A DNA stretch of 64,000 bases, from contig NZ_WKJP01000001.1 of NCBI RefSeq assembly GCF_009674585.1, positions 124,001-188,000 of the forward strand, given 5' to 3'. Source of the DNA: Haloferax marinisediminis. Lineage in GTDB: Archaea; Halobacteriota; Halobacteria; Halobacteriales; Haloferacaceae. Within the stretch, counting starts at the first letter, position 1; each line of letters starts with the position of its first letter. A program made the position numbers and the translations under genes. This document shows positions 45,465-55,718 of the stretch, piece by piece. The notes under the pieces were generated by a model. That model did no database searches and was not told where the DNA came from. It saw only the letters and a list, made by a program, of their open reading frames with translations.

Positions 45465-46055
45465 ATGGCAAAAAGCTTCTATTCCCACATCAAGGAAGCG
45501 TGGAAGAACCCGAAGGAAGGCAAACTGGCCGAACTCCAGTGGCAGCGAAAGCAGGAGTGGCGCAACCAGGGCGCAATCGAGCGCATCGAGCGACCCACCC
45601 GCCTCGACAAGGCGCGTGAACTCGGCTACAAGGCCAAGCAGGGTATCGTCGTGGTCCGTGTCTCCGTCCGCAAGGGTGGCGCACGCAAGCAGCGACACAA
45701 GGCCGGTCGCCGGACGAAGCGTCAGGGTGTCAACCGCATCGGTCGCCGCAAGTCCATCCCGCGCATCGCCGAGGAACGCGCCTCGCGCAAGTACCCGAAC
45801 ATGCGTGTGCTGAACTCCTACGGCGTCGGTCAGGACGGCTCCCAGAAGTGGCAGGAAGTCATCCTCGTCGACCCCGAGCACCCCGCAATCCAAAACGACG
45901 ACGACCTCAGCTGGATCTGCGACGACGCCCACGACGGCCGCGCCTTCCGCGGTCTCACCAACGCGGGCAAGAAGAACCGCGGCCTCCAGAACCGTGGCAA
46001 GGGTACGGAACACGTCCGTCCCTCCATCACGGCCGGTCGCCGCCGCGGCAAGTAA
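45465..46055 (+). CDS. rpl15e: 50S ribosomal protein L15e
   Basis: 196 aa, basic. The family start [16 protein letters not shown] is followed by RQEW-type helix, [51 protein letters not shown] and the glycine/arginine-rich C-terminus. L15e is an archaeal/eukaryotic large-subunit protein. The TATA element and any leader are discussed under the upstream region. Confidence 0.98.
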   Translation: MAKSFYSHIKEAWKNPKEGKLAELQWQRKQEWRNQGAIERIERPTRLDKARELGYKAKQGIVVVRVSVRKGGARKQRHKAGRRTKRQGVNRIGRRKSIPRIAEERASRKYPNMRVLNSYGVGQDGSQKWQEVILVDPEHPAIQNDDDLSWICDDAHDGRAFRGLTNAGKKNRGLQNRGKGTEHVRPSITAGRRRGK

Positions 46056-46153
46056 CGCCCCGCGCACCGCACAATTCTCTCATTTATCGACTGCTGAGCG
46101 ACTGCTCAGTGTCGTCTCTCCCGACCACGACGAAAACAGAATAACCGGACAGG

Positions 46154-46504
46154 TCAGAACGGCGCGGACGGTCCGAGGTCGGATTCGGTTTCGGACCCGC
46201 GTTCGACATCGCCATCCCACCCGTCGAACCCGCCGCGGAGACTGCTCACGTCGGCCTCGACGTTCTGGTCGAGGACGGAGGCGACGCGCTTCGAACTCTT
46301 GCCGACGTAACAGGAGACGACCACTTCGTCGGGCCACTCCCGCTCGAATACGTCGGGGCCGAGTGTCGCGGCAGGGAGGTTCTCCGACCCGGGGATGTGC
46401 CCGGATTCGTACGACGATGGGTCTCGGATATCGACGATAGCCACGTCTGTCTCGTCGGTTTCCAGTTTCTCGGTCAGTTCGTCAGGCGTCGTCTCGACGA
46501 CCAT
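46154..46504 (-). CDS. Rhodanese-domain sulphurtransferase
   Basis: 116 aa from the ATG at 46504. Single rhodanese domain: VAIVDIRDPSSYESGHIPGSENLP, then the active-site loop SCYVGKSSKRVA with the persulphide Cys, and LRGGFDGWDG. It is divergent from ubaA (117 bp between starts). Eukaryotic MOCS3/Uba4 carries an E1 domain and a rhodanese in one chain, so this pair looks like the split form. Confidence 0.92.
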   Translation of the reverse strand: MVVETTPDELTEKLETDETDVAIVDIRDPSSYESGHIPGSENLPAATLGPDVFEREWPDEVVVSCYVGKSSKRVASVLDQNVEADVSSLRGGFDGWDGDVERGSETESDLGPSAPF

Positions 46505-46621
46505 ACGAGTGTGTGAACGGGCGCGACGCCAAAGGCGCGTCGCTTCCGGCCATACGGGGCGATGGGTGTGCTCGACACCTCGTGCCGCGGGTTTATTCGG
46601 TGCCGACGCCAACGTCGGAGT

Positions 46622-47434
46622 ATGACACTCTCACTCGACGCCACCCAACTCGACCGGTATTCGAGACACATTATCATGGACGAAGTCGGTCCCGAGGGCC
46701 AAGAGCGACTGCTCAACTCCCGGGTCGTCGTCGTCGGCGCGGGGGGCCTCGGGTCGCCCGTCATCGAGTATCTCGCCGCCGTCGGTGTCGGTGAGCTGGT
46801 CGTCGTCGACGACGACGTAGTCGAACGGAGTAACCTCCAGCGACAGGTTATCCACCACGACGACGACGTCGGCGTCCCGAAAGCCGAGAGCGCCGCCGAC
46901 TTCGTCCGCAGCCTCAACCCAGACGTGACCGTCGAGCCCGTCCAGACGCGGGTCGACAAGTCGAACGTCTACGAACTCGTTGAGGGAGCAGACGCCGTCG
47001 TCGACGCCTCCGACAACTTCCCGACGCGATATCTCCTCAACGACGTCTGCCGATTCGAAGAGATTCCGCTCGTCCACGGCGCGATATACAAATTCGAAGG
47101 CCAAGCGACGACGCTCTTACCCGAGGGGCCGTGTTACCGGTGTCTGTTCCCAGAGGCTCCCGAGCCGGGGACGGTTCCCGACTGTGCGACGACGGGCGTC
47201 ATCGGCGTCCTCCCCGGGACAGTTGGCTGTATTCAGGCCACGGAAGCGGTGAAAGTCCTCCTCGACGTGGGCGAGGTGCTCGACGGCCGGCTCATGTTCT
47301 ACGACGCGATGGACATGACCTTCGAGACGGTCCCCTATCGGAAGAACCCGAACTGCCCGGTCTGTAGCGACGACGGCGTCGACTCCATCGCTGACATCGA
47401 GTACGTCGAGAGTTGCGCCATCACACTCGACTGA
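46622..47434 (+). CDS. ubaA: E1-like ubiquitin-like protein activator UbaA (MoeB/ThiF family)
   Basis: 270 aa from the ATG at 46622. ATP-binding GAGGLGSP, the Arg in RSNLQRQ, the Asp in DASDNFPTRYLLND, and two zinc CxxC pairs (CYRC, CPVC). The catalytic cysteine is Cys188 in VPDCATTGVIG, the residue number known for Haloferax volcanii UbaA. It adenylates SAMP proteins for protein modification, tRNA thiolation with NcsA, and molybdopterin synthesis. Confidence 0.95.
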   Translation: MTLSLDATQLDRYSRHIIMDEVGPEGQERLLNSRVVVVGAGGLGSPVIEYLAAVGVGELVVVDDDVVERSNLQRQVIHHDDDVGVPKAESAADFVRSLNPDVTVEPVQTRVDKSNVYELVEGADAVVDASDNFPTRYLLNDVCRFEEIPLVHGAIYKFEGQATTLLPEGPCYRCLFPEAPEPGTVPDCATTGVIGVLPGTVGCIQATEAVKVLLDVGEVLDGRLMFYDAMDMTFETVPYRKNPNCPVCSDDGVDSIADIEYVESCAITLD

Positions 47435-47493
47435 GTCAGTCTGCAATGTCGAAAAGGGGCGGGGAGAATCGAGGGGGCAGTGAGTTGGGAGGC

Positions 47494-49152
47494 CTATACG
47501 TCTCGGTCGAACTCGAACCCACCGAGTGAGTCTGCGTCGTCGGCCGTCGTTCCGAGATGTTCTTCGCCACCGTCGGTTGCAGCGTGGAGTTCGCCGAGAC
47601 TCTCAAGTTCTGTGACTGCTGCCGCGCCGCCCCCAACGAGTTCGTCGACATGGTTCGCGAGGGCGTCGAGGGCAACCGTCTGTCGTGACGTTGCCTCGGT
47701 GATGTCGGCCGTCGCGTCCTCGGCGGAGCGAGCGTGGTCCTGTGCGACCTGAATCGTCGTCGTGACCTCTTCGATGTTGGTCGCTTGCGAGTCGGTCGCG
47801 CGAGCGACTTCCGTGATGCCGTTGGCCGCCGAGTCGGCCGCGTTGGCGATTTCGCTCAACGACGAGAGGACGTCCGAAATCTCGCCGGAGGCGACCTGAA
47901 TCTGCTCGTGGGACTGTTCGGACGCCATCACCGTCTCATCTGCCTGTTCTTGAATCTCGTCGATGCTGTCGGCAATCTCCTCGGTGTGTTCGTGAGTCTG
48001 ATTGGCGAGTTGTTTGACCTCGTTAGCGACGACAGAGAAGCCTTCACCGGCCTCGCCCGCCCGCGCGGCCTCGATGTTCGCGTTCAGGGCGAGCAGGTTC
48101 GTTCGGTCTGCGACTTCCGCGATGACCTCGACGACTTCCTCGATGGCACCCATCCGCTGTTGGAGTTCCATCACGCTGTCGAGTAACTCGTCAGAGATTT
48201 CGATGACGTGGTCCGTCGCCGTTCGGATACCCTGACCGGCCTCTCGGCCGTTCTCTGCGGCGGCCCGTGCTTGGTCTGCCGCCGCCGCGACTTCGTCGGA
48301 CGTGGCCGCAATCTCTTCCATGCTGGCCGAGAGGTCCTGCATCTCTTCGGACCCCTTCGCGAGGAGGCCGGCCTGTTCTGTCACCTGTGACTCGATGTCC
48401 GTCGCGGCAGTCGAAGCGCTTCGAATCGCGTTTCCGAGGTCGGCAGTCGTGCCGTCGACTTCGTGAGCGAGGCGTTCGAAACGAGCGGCCATCCGATTGA
48501 GGTTCTCGACGACGAGGAGCACTTCGGCGTCGAGTGCGTCCTTCTCGTCTGTGAAATCCGCTCGGGCGGCGAGGTCGCCTTCGGTGATGCTCTGCATCGT
48601 CTCAGACACTTCTTCGACGAGTGCGAGCGACGCCTGCCCCCTGTTCACCACGTCAGTTTGGTCGTGGACTGTCTCGACGACGCCGACGAGTTCGTCGCCC
48701 TCGAAGAGTGGTTTCGCCGTGAAGGAGATGTGTCGTTCGTCGCCGTTGTGGTCGACCATCGTACTCGTGTCGTGGTAGAGGTGTTGTGACCGGTCGGCGA
48801 CCGACAGACCGTACTCCTCGTCGGCGTTTCGTGGCGCGTCGAGCACCTTGTCCGCGAGCGTCTTCGCCCGACGACCGTCCGGGTAGAACAACTCGCTCAC
48901 GTGGTCGGACCCGAGCGCGTCTTCCGGTGGTGCGCCCGTCAGTTCGGTAATCGGCGCGTTCCACGCGACGACGCGGTGGTTCGCATCGAGGACGAACACG
49001 GGTGTTCCGACCCCATCGAGGAGATCACCGACACGAAGGTCCTGTGCCGCCGCAGCAACCGTCGCGCTCTCGTCAGTCTGTACGCCACCGTCAGCACGTG
49101 CCCGAGCCCTGGCCCCCGGGACCAGCGCCGCAATTCGCGAAAGCAGGTCCAT
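47494..49152 (-). CDS. Soluble PAS-domain chemotaxis transducer
   Basis: 552 aa from the ATG at 49152. No membrane segment. An N-terminal PAS domain (about 45-165: [30 protein letters not shown]) leads through a HAMP-like stretch to the MCP signalling domain with [24 protein letters not shown] domains of this kind often hold FAD or haem and sense redox or oxygen; the ligand is unclear. Being cytosolic, it could join any of the CheA/CheW arrays in the cell. Confidence 0.92.
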   Translation of the reverse strand: MDLLSRIAALVPGARARARADGGVQTDESATVAAAAQDLRVGDLLDGVGTPVFVLDANHRVVAWNAPITELTGAPPEDALGSDHVSELFYPDGRRAKTLADKVLDAPRNADEEYGLSVADRSQHLYHDTSTMVDHNGDERHISFTAKPLFEGDELVGVVETVHDQTDVVNRGQASLALVEEVSETMQSITEGDLAARADFTDEKDALDAEVLLVVENLNRMAARFERLAHEVDGTTADLGNAIRSASTAATDIESQVTEQAGLLAKGSEEMQDLSASMEEIAATSDEVAAAADQARAAAENGREAGQGIRTATDHVIEISDELLDSVMELQQRMGAIEEVVEVIAEVADRTNLLALNANIEAARAGEAGEGFSVVANEVKQLANQTHEHTEEIADSIDEIQEQADETVMASEQSHEQIQVASGEISDVLSSLSEIANAADSAANGITEVARATDSQATNIEEVTTTIQVAQDHARSAEDATADITEATSRQTVALDALANHVDELVGGGAAAVTELESLGELHAATDGGEEHLGTTADDADSLGGFEFDRDV

Positions 49153-49377
49153 GTGTCCGTCTGTCGAACAAGGAGGTGATAACCCTACTGTCCAGATTAT
49201 CATAGACGATATTCAAAAACATGACATGAGGGTTCTCGCTGTAGTATATACGACGTACGTACCAACACCGATACTAAGCCGACGTGTGCGAAAAAAGCAA
49301 GTCGGTCGGTCCGTGGTCACGTATCCAGTGCAACGACCATCGTAGCGTTTTATCCGCCCGCCCACCCACGTGCGCAC

Positions 49378-52044
49378 ATGACTACTCAGGGAATCGTCGG
49401 ACAGTTCCTCTCGTTGAAAGAGGAGACCGACGCCGACCTGCTCGCCATGCAGTGTGGTGACTTCTACGAGTTCTTCGCCGAGGACGCCGAGACGGTCGGG
49501 CGCGAACTCGACCTCAAGGTGTCGCAGAAGTCCTCACACGGGTCGTCGTATCCGATGGCGGGCGTGCCGTTGAACGACCTGACGCCCTATCTCAAGGCGC
49601 TGGTCGAACACGGCTATCGGGTCGCCGTCGCCGACCAGTACGAGACAGAGTCGGGGGATTTCGCCCGCCGAATTACGCGTGTCGTCACGCCGGGCACACT
49701 CCTCGAAACGTCGCGGTCTGATGCGCAGTTCCTCGCCGCCGTGGTGACCGGTGGTGACGGTGTTGGCCTCGCGTTCGCCGACATCACGACTGGCCAGTTC
49801 CTCGTCACCGAGGCAAAGACTGTCGACGACGCCGCGGCCGAACTCTACCGATTCGCGCCGGTCGAAGTCCTCCCCGGTCCAGACCTCCGCTCTGACGACG
49901 AGACGCTCTCGCGACTCCGCGAAGCCACAGACGCCTCCTTCTCACTGTTCTCTAGCGAGGCGTTCGCACCGGGACGTGCCCGCCACGCCGTCCGCGAGCA
50001 GTTCGGCGAGTCCACCGTCGACAGCGTCGGTCTCGACTCCGAACTGGCGACACGTGCGGCGGGCGGAATCTTGGCGTACGTCGAAGAGACGGGCGCTGGC
50101 GTCCTCCGGTCGATGACGCGACTGCGCGTCTACCATCCGAGTGACCTGCTCGAACTCGACGCCACCACGCAGCGAAACCTCGAACTCACCGAGACGATGC
50201 ACGGCGACCGCTCGGGGTCTCTCTTCGACACAATCGACCACACGGTGACGTCTCCCGGTGGCCGACTGCTCCGCGAGTGGTTGACGCGCCCGCGACGCGA
50301 CCAGACCGAACTTTCGCGCCGACTCGATGCCGTCGAATCGCTCGCCTCCGCCGCCCTCGCCCGCGAGCGCGTTCGTGAAGTTCTCGATGGTGCCTACGAC
50401 CTCGAACGACTCGCCTCCCGTGCCGCGTCTGGGACCGCCGGCGCGAACGCCCTTCTCCGAGTCCGCGACACGCTCGACATCCTTCCCGCACTCACAGACG
50501 CCATCGAGGGCACGGAACTGGCCGACTCACCGCTCGCCGAAGTCGTCTCTCGACCGGACAGAGATGCCGCGGCGTCACTCCACGCAGAACTCGCCGATGC
50601 GCTGGCCGACGACCCGCCGAAGACTGTCACGCAAGGCGGGTTGTTCCAGAAAGGCTACGACGACGAACTCGACGACCTCATCGAGCGCCACGAGTCGGTG
50701 AAGTCGTGGCTCGACACACTCGCCGAGCGCGAAAAGCGCCAGCACGGTCTCTCGCACGTCACGGTCGACCGGAACAAGACCGACGGCTACTACATCCAGG
50801 TCGGCAAGTCCGTCGCCGACCAGGTCCCCGACCACTACCGGCAGATAAAGACGCTCAAGAACTCCAAGCGGTTCGTCACCGACGAGGTCGAGGAGAAAGA
50901 ACGAGACATCCTCCGTCTCGAAGAGGCTCGCGGCGACCTCGAATACGACCTGTTTCAGGACCTCCGCGAACGCGTCGCCCAGCACGCCGAACTCCTCCAA
51001 GACGTTGGCCGGGCCCTCGCCGAAGTTGACGCGCTGGCGTCGCTCGCAACCCACGCTGCCGGGAACGGGTGGACCCGACCGGAACTCACTGAGGCGGGAC
51101 CACTCCGTATCGAAGCGGGTCGCCACCCCGTCGTCGAGACGACGACCGAGTTCGTGCCGAACGACCTGCACATGGACCGCGACCGTGGGTTCCTCATCGT
51201 CACCGGCCCGAACATGTCCGGGAAATCGACGTACATGCGACAGGCGGCGCTCATCACACTCCTCGCACAGGTCGGGAGTTTCGTCCCTGCACGCTCGGCG
51301 ACGATTGGCGTCGTCGACGGTATCTACACCCGCGTGGGCGCGCTCGACGAACTCGCACAGGGTCGGTCGACGTTCATGGTCGAGATGCAGGAACTCTCGA
51401 ACATCCTCCACTCCGCCACCGAAGATTCGCTCGTCATCCTCGACGAGGTGGGGCGCGGAACCGCCACCTACGACGGAATCTCCATCGCGTGGGCGGCCAC
51501 CGAATACCTGCACAACGAGGTGCGAGCGAAGACGCTCTTCGCAACCCACTACCACGAACTCACGAGTCTCGCCGACCACCTCGACCGCGTGGCGAACGTC
51601 CACGTCGCTGCCGACGAGCGAGACGGCGACGTGACGTTCCTCCGCACCGTCGTCGACGGCCCGACCGACCGAAGTTACGGGATTCACGTCGCCGACCTCG
51701 CGGGGGTTCCACGCCCCGTCGTGGACCGGGCGACGGACGTACTGGACCGTCTCCGTGACGAGAAAGCAATCGAAGCCAGAGGCTCCGGGTCGTCAGAACC
51801 CGTTCAAGCCGTCTTCGACTTCGGGAGCGGCCAGATGAAAGTCGCCGAAGGGAGCGGCAGTCCGGCGAACGGTGCGGCCCAGAACAGCGCACCCGACACC
51901 GACGCGCAGTCCAAACCCGCACTCGACCCGGAGATGGAAGCCGTCCTCGACGAACTGAAATCGACCGACGTGAACACCACCTCACCGCTCGACTTGATGG
52001 CGAAAGTGCAGGCATGGCAGTCCAAACTGGGGGGTGACGAATGA
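49378..52044 (+). CDS. mutS: DNA mismatch repair protein MutS
   Basis: 888 aa. Domain I includes the mismatch-binding FYEFFAEDA; connector, lever and clamp domains follow. The ATPase has Walker A GPNMSGKST at about 610, Walker B VILDEVGRGTATYDG, and the conserved ATHYHEL. A disordered Ser/Gly-rich linker precedes a short C-terminal helix domain. It recognises mismatches and recruits MutL, whose gene overlaps it by 4 nt. Confidence 0.97.
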   Translation: MTTQGIVGQFLSLKEETDADLLAMQCGDFYEFFAEDAETVGRELDLKVSQKSSHGSSYPMAGVPLNDLTPYLKALVEHGYRVAVADQYETESGDFARRITRVVTPGTLLETSRSDAQFLAAVVTGGDGVGLAFADITTGQFLVTEAKTVDDAAAELYRFAPVEVLPGPDLRSDDETLSRLREATDASFSLFSSEAFAPGRARHAVREQFGESTVDSVGLDSELATRAAGGILAYVEETGAGVLRSMTRLRVYHPSDLLELDATTQRNLELTETMHGDRSGSLFDTIDHTVTSPGGRLLREWLTRPRRDQTELSRRLDAVESLASAALARERVREVLDGAYDLERLASRAASGTAGANALLRVRDTLDILPALTDAIEGTELADSPLAEVVSRPDRDAAASLHAELADALADDPPKTVTQGGLFQKGYDDELDDLIERHESVKSWLDTLAEREKRQHGLSHVTVDRNKTDGYYIQVGKSVADQVPDHYRQIKTLKNSKRFVTDEVEEKERDILRLEEARGDLEYDLFQDLRERVAQHAELLQDVGRALAEVDALASLATHAAGNGWTRPELTEAGPLRIEAGRHPVVETTTEFVPNDLHMDRDRGFLIVTGPNMSGKSTYMRQAALITLLAQVGSFVPARSATIGVVDGIYTRVGALDELAQGRSTFMVEMQELSNILHSATEDSLVILDEVGRGTATYDGISIAWAATEYLHNEVRAKTLFATHYHELTSLADHLDRVANVHVAADERDGDVTFLRTVVDGPTDRSYGIHVADLAGVPRPVVDRATDVLDRLRDEKAIEARGSGSSEPVQAVFDFGSGQMKVAEGSGSPANGAAQNSAPDTDAQSKPALDPEMEAVLDELKSTDVNTTSPLDLMAKVQAWQSKLGGDE

Positions 52045-54197
52045 CGAGTATCAAGCAACTCGACGCGAAGACCATCGACCGCATCGCCGCCGGCGAAGTC
52101 GTCGAGCGGCCCGCGTCGGTCGTCAAGGAACTCTTCGAGAACAGTCTCGACGCCGACGCGACACGCGTCTCTGTCGCCGTGGATTCAGGCGGCGTCGAGG
52201 GAATCCGTATCCGCGACGACGGCGTCGGGATGACCGAAGAAGAACTCGAACTCTGCGTCCGCGAGCACACGACCAGCAAGATATCCGATATCGAAGACCT
52301 CGAAGCGGGTATCGGGACGCTCGGGTTCCGCGGCGAGGCACTCCACACGATTGGCGCCGTCTCACGGATGACCATCCGGTCGAAACCTCGCGGCGGAGAC
52401 GTCGGAACCGAGTTACGATACGAAGGCGGAGACGTGGAGTCTGTTCGGCCCGCCGGGTGCCCCGAGGGGACGGTCGTCGAAGTCGACGACCTGTTCTACA
52501 ACACGCCCGCGCGACGGAAGTTCCTCAAGACGACGGCGACCGAGTTCGACCACGTCAACACCGTCGTCACGCATTACGCCCTCGCCAACCCGGACATCGC
52601 CGTCTCGCTCGAACACGACGACAGAGAAGTGTTCGCCACAGAAGGTCGCGGTGACCTCCAGTCGACGGTCCTCTCGGTGTACGGCCGTGAAGTCGCAGAG
52701 TCGATGGTTCCAGTCGAACACGACGCACCCGGCGTTTCGGTCAGCGGCCTCGTCAGTCACCCCGAGACGACACGGAGTACACGCGACTACCTCTCGACGT
52801 TCGTCAACGACCGCTACGTCACAGACCGAGTCCTCCGAGAGGCCATCCTCGATGCCTACGGTGGCCAACTCGACGCGGACCGGTATCCCTTCGCCGTCCT
52901 CTTCGTCGAGGTTGCACCCGACGCCGTCGACGTGAACGTCCACCCGCGGAAGATGGAGGTCAGATGGGACGAAGAAGCGCAGGTCAAACGCGGCGTGACC
53001 GACGCGGTGGAAGAAGCGCTACTGAACAACGGCCTCGTCCGGTCGTCCGCACCACGCGGCCTCTCGAAAGCCGACGAGACACCGGTCGCCCCGGGCGATG
53101 CCGGCGACGAGGGAGGGGAAGACCCACACGACGTTCGTGAGACGGTCGACGCCGACGCCACCGAAACACACGACCGGCCGACGGCGCGAGATGTCCAGCC
53201 ACCGCGCGAAGACCGGCACATCTCCGCCGACTCAGCCGAGTCTGTCTCGTCGCAGTCGGAGACCGCACAGTCGTCGTCATCTTCACCTTCCACGTCGTCT
53301 CACTCGTCCACGTCGTCTCACTCGTCCACCTCGCCGCCGCCGACACCGCCACGCGAGTACGACCTCGCACCCGGTCCAGAGACGACCGAACAGTCATCGC
53401 TGAACACTGAAACAGCCGACTCGTCACGGTCGCTCACAGGGTCATCGGCGAACACATCTGAGTCACCATCGACGACAGGGGACGGCGATTCCCAGCGCAC
53501 GTCTCGCCGAATCGCCGCCCCGACGACACAGCGTGACCTCTCGGGCGACGAGGCGTCGCTGAACCCCGAGTTCGAGTCGCTACCGTCGATGCGAATTCTC
53601 GGCCAACTCCTCGACACCTACATCGTCGCCGAGACGAGGGAGGGGCTCGTCCTCGTCGACCAACACGCCGCCGACGAGCGGGTGAACTACGAGCGCCTGA
53701 AAGGTGAGGTCGAAGGCGACACGCCGACACAAGCGCTCGCAGAACCCGTCGAACTCGAACTGACGGCCAGAGAGGCCGCGTTGTTCGAGGAGTACCGCGA
53801 GGCGTTGGCACAGGTCGGGTTCCACGCTGGGCGAACTGACGACCGAACTGTCTCGGTTCGGACCGTTCCGGCCGTCTTCGACGCCGCACTCGATCCCGGC
53901 CTCGTCCGCGACGCACTGACGGCGTTCGTCCGCGAGGAGACCGACGGCGGTCAGCAGACGGTCGACGCCGTCGCTGACGACCTGCTCGCCGACCTCGCGT
54001 GCTACCCGTCTATCACCGGCAACACCTCGCTTCGTGAAGGCTCGGTGCTCGACCTGCTCTCGGCGCTCGACGCCTGCGACAACCCGTACGCCTGTCCGCA
54101 CGGGCGACCAGTCATCATCGAGTTCGACCGCGAGGAAATCGAGGCACGCTTCGAACGCGACTACCCCGGCCACAGCGGGCGGCGCGCAGAGGATTAA
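52041..54197 (+). CDS. mutL: DNA mismatch repair protein MutL with endonuclease motif
   Basis: 718 aa. The GHKL ATPase is at the N-terminus: IDRIAAGEVVERPASVVKELFENSLDA, DDGVGM, LGFRGEALHTIG. A Ser/Thr-rich disordered linker (about 345-510, with SSPSTSSHSSTSSHSST) precedes the C-terminal dimerisation domain. The latter has DQHAADERVNYE, the DQHAxxExxxxE metal site, and ACPHGRPV, so it should nick DNA. Start coupled to mutS by ATGA. Confidence 0.97.
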   Translation: MTSIKQLDAKTIDRIAAGEVVERPASVVKELFENSLDADATRVSVAVDSGGVEGIRIRDDGVGMTEEELELCVREHTTSKISDIEDLEAGIGTLGFRGEALHTIGAVSRMTIRSKPRGGDVGTELRYEGGDVESVRPAGCPEGTVVEVDDLFYNTPARRKFLKTTATEFDHVNTVVTHYALANPDIAVSLEHDDREVFATEGRGDLQSTVLSVYGREVAESMVPVEHDAPGVSVSGLVSHPETTRSTRDYLSTFVNDRYVTDRVLREAILDAYGGQLDADRYPFAVLFVEVAPDAVDVNVHPRKMEVRWDEEAQVKRGVTDAVEEALLNNGLVRSSAPRGLSKADETPVAPGDAGDEGGEDPHDVRETVDADATETHDRPTARDVQPPREDRHISADSAESVSSQSETAQSSSSSPSTSSHSSTSSHSSTSPPPTPPREYDLAPGPETTEQSSLNTETADSSRSLTGSSANTSESPSTTGDGDSQRTSRRIAAPTTQRDLSGDEASLNPEFESLPSMRILGQLLDTYIVAETREGLVLVDQHAADERVNYERLKGEVEGDTPTQALAEPVELELTAREAALFEEYREALAQVGFHAGRTDDRTVSVRTVPAVFDAALDPGLVRDALTAFVREETDGGQQTVDAVADDLLADLACYPSITGNTSLREGSVLDLLSALDACDNPYACPHGRPVIIEFDREEIEARFERDYPGHSGRRAED

Positions 54198-54224
54198 AGG
54201 CAGAACACTGAGAGGTGGGTAGCG

Positions 54225-54527
54225 ATGAACCCACTCGTCTTCTTGGGAATCCTCTTCGGCCCGCTGATTCTCGTGGTCTCGTACCTCTTTACTGCGGCAA
54301 CTGGGCCGGGTGTTCCCGTGTGGGCGACCCCCGTCGGTGAGTCGATTCGGCTCTACGGGACGGCGCTGGCAGTCGTCGTCGGCCCGCTGGCACTCCATCT
54401 CGACCGACTCACACTCGCACGACATGCCGACTGGGTCCCTTCTCCTATTTATTACCTCGTGGCCGTGCCATTCCTGAGCATCCCCGTCTCCGTCATCTAT
54501 CTCGTCCGCCGGTTTACCGCGGCCTGA
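54225..54527 (+). CDS. Small three-helix membrane protein
   Basis: 100 aa with hydrophobic segments at about 4-24, 43-60 and 77-95. It begins 27 nt after mutL and may be co-transcribed. No recognised family; a membrane role unrelated to repair is likely. Confidence 0.75.
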   Translation: MNPLVFLGILFGPLILVVSYLFTAATGPGVPVWATPVGESIRLYGTALAVVVGPLALHLDRLTLARHADWVPSPIYYLVAVPFLSIPVSVIYLVRRFTAA

Positions 54528-54626
54528 GACCCACCATCGTTCAGAAGCGACGGCAGAGAATCAATCGCAGTCACGCCATTCGACACCAACGCCGGAGGTT
54601 TATACCGCGACTACGAACGCCCGTCC

Positions 54627-55583
54627 ATGACAGCACTCGTGACCTTCGGCGAGACGATGCTCCGCTTGTCGCCGCCGCGTGGCGAGCGACTCGAGACGGC
54701 CCGTGAGTTCGAAGTGCAGGCGGGCGGCGCAGAGAGTAACGTCGCCGTCGCGGCGGCACGACTCGGACGCGACGCCGCGTGGTTCTCGAAACTGCCGGAC
54801 TCACCGCTCGGTCGCCGTGTCGTCGGCGAACTGCGAAGCCACGGTGTCGGCACCGACGGCGTCGTCTGGGACGCCGACCACCGGCAGGGACTCTACTACC
54901 TCGAACACGGTGTGGCGCCGCGACCGACCAACGTCGTCTACGACCGTGCAGACGCCGCGGTGACGACGCTCGAAACGTCCGAAATCGACCTCGACGCCGT
55001 CCGCGACGCGGACGTGTGTTACACGAGTGGAATCACGCCCGCGCTCTCGGAGACGCTCCGAGAGACGACTGCAGACGTGCTCGCTGCAGCACAGGACGCT
55101 GGCACGACGACTGCGTTCGACCTGAACTACCGGACGAAACTCTGGGAACCCGAAGCCGCCGCCGAGGCGTACCGTGACCTGTTCGACTCGATAGACGTTC
55201 TCTTCGCCGCCCAACGAGACGCCGAGACGGTGCTCGGACGCGAAGGCGACGCCGAATCTATCGCACGCGGACTCGCAGCAGACTTCGGGTTCGAGACGGT
55301 CGTCGTCACTCGCGGTGCAGACGGGTCACTCGCGCTCACCGACGGCGAGGTGTACGAACAGGGTGTCTACGAGGCCGAGACGCACGACGCAATCGGCACG
55401 GGCGACGCCTTCGTCGGTGGATACCTCGCGAAACACCTCGCAGGCGGCGACGTCGCTGAATCCCTCCGGTGGGCCGCCGCGACGGCGTCGTTCAAGCGGA
55501 CCATCGAAGGCGACGTGGCCGTCGTCACACCCGAAGACATCGAGCGCGTCGTCGCCGACGAGGGCGACGGTATCTCTCGGTAA
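54627..55583 (+). CDS. kdgK: PfkB-family sugar kinase, probable 2-keto-3-deoxygluconate kinase
   Basis: 318 aa ribokinase-fold protein. The [11 protein letters not shown] start, the substrate-side [16 protein letters not shown], and the catalytic signature [15 protein letters not shown] with the base Asp are visible. KDG kinase phosphorylates the product of the semi-phosphorylative Entner-Doudoroff route; I recall the H. volcanii gene lying near mutL, which supports the assignment. A fructose or ribose kinase activity is the alternative. GTTTATACC about 27 nt upstream is a good TATA element. Confidence 0.88.
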   Translation: MTALVTFGETMLRLSPPRGERLETAREFEVQAGGAESNVAVAAARLGRDAAWFSKLPDSPLGRRVVGELRSHGVGTDGVVWDADHRQGLYYLEHGVAPRPTNVVYDRADAAVTTLETSEIDLDAVRDADVCYTSGITPALSETLRETTADVLAAAQDAGTTTAFDLNYRTKLWEPEAAAEAYRDLFDSIDVLFAAQRDAETVLGREGDAESIARGLAADFGFETVVVTRGADGSLALTDGEVYEQGVYEAETHDAIGTGDAFVGGYLAKHLAGGDVAESLRWAAATASFKRTIEGDVAVVTPEDIERVVADEGDGISR

Positions 55584-55718
55584 TTACCGCGCCATTTCGG
55601 GGGACTCACACAACTACCCAGTGGTGTTCCCAAGGTATTCTACACGATTCGCCATGCGAAGCGCCAGCATGACTGCCACAAGACTTTCTATTGTGAATGA
55701 ATTTGCGGTCGAAATGCA

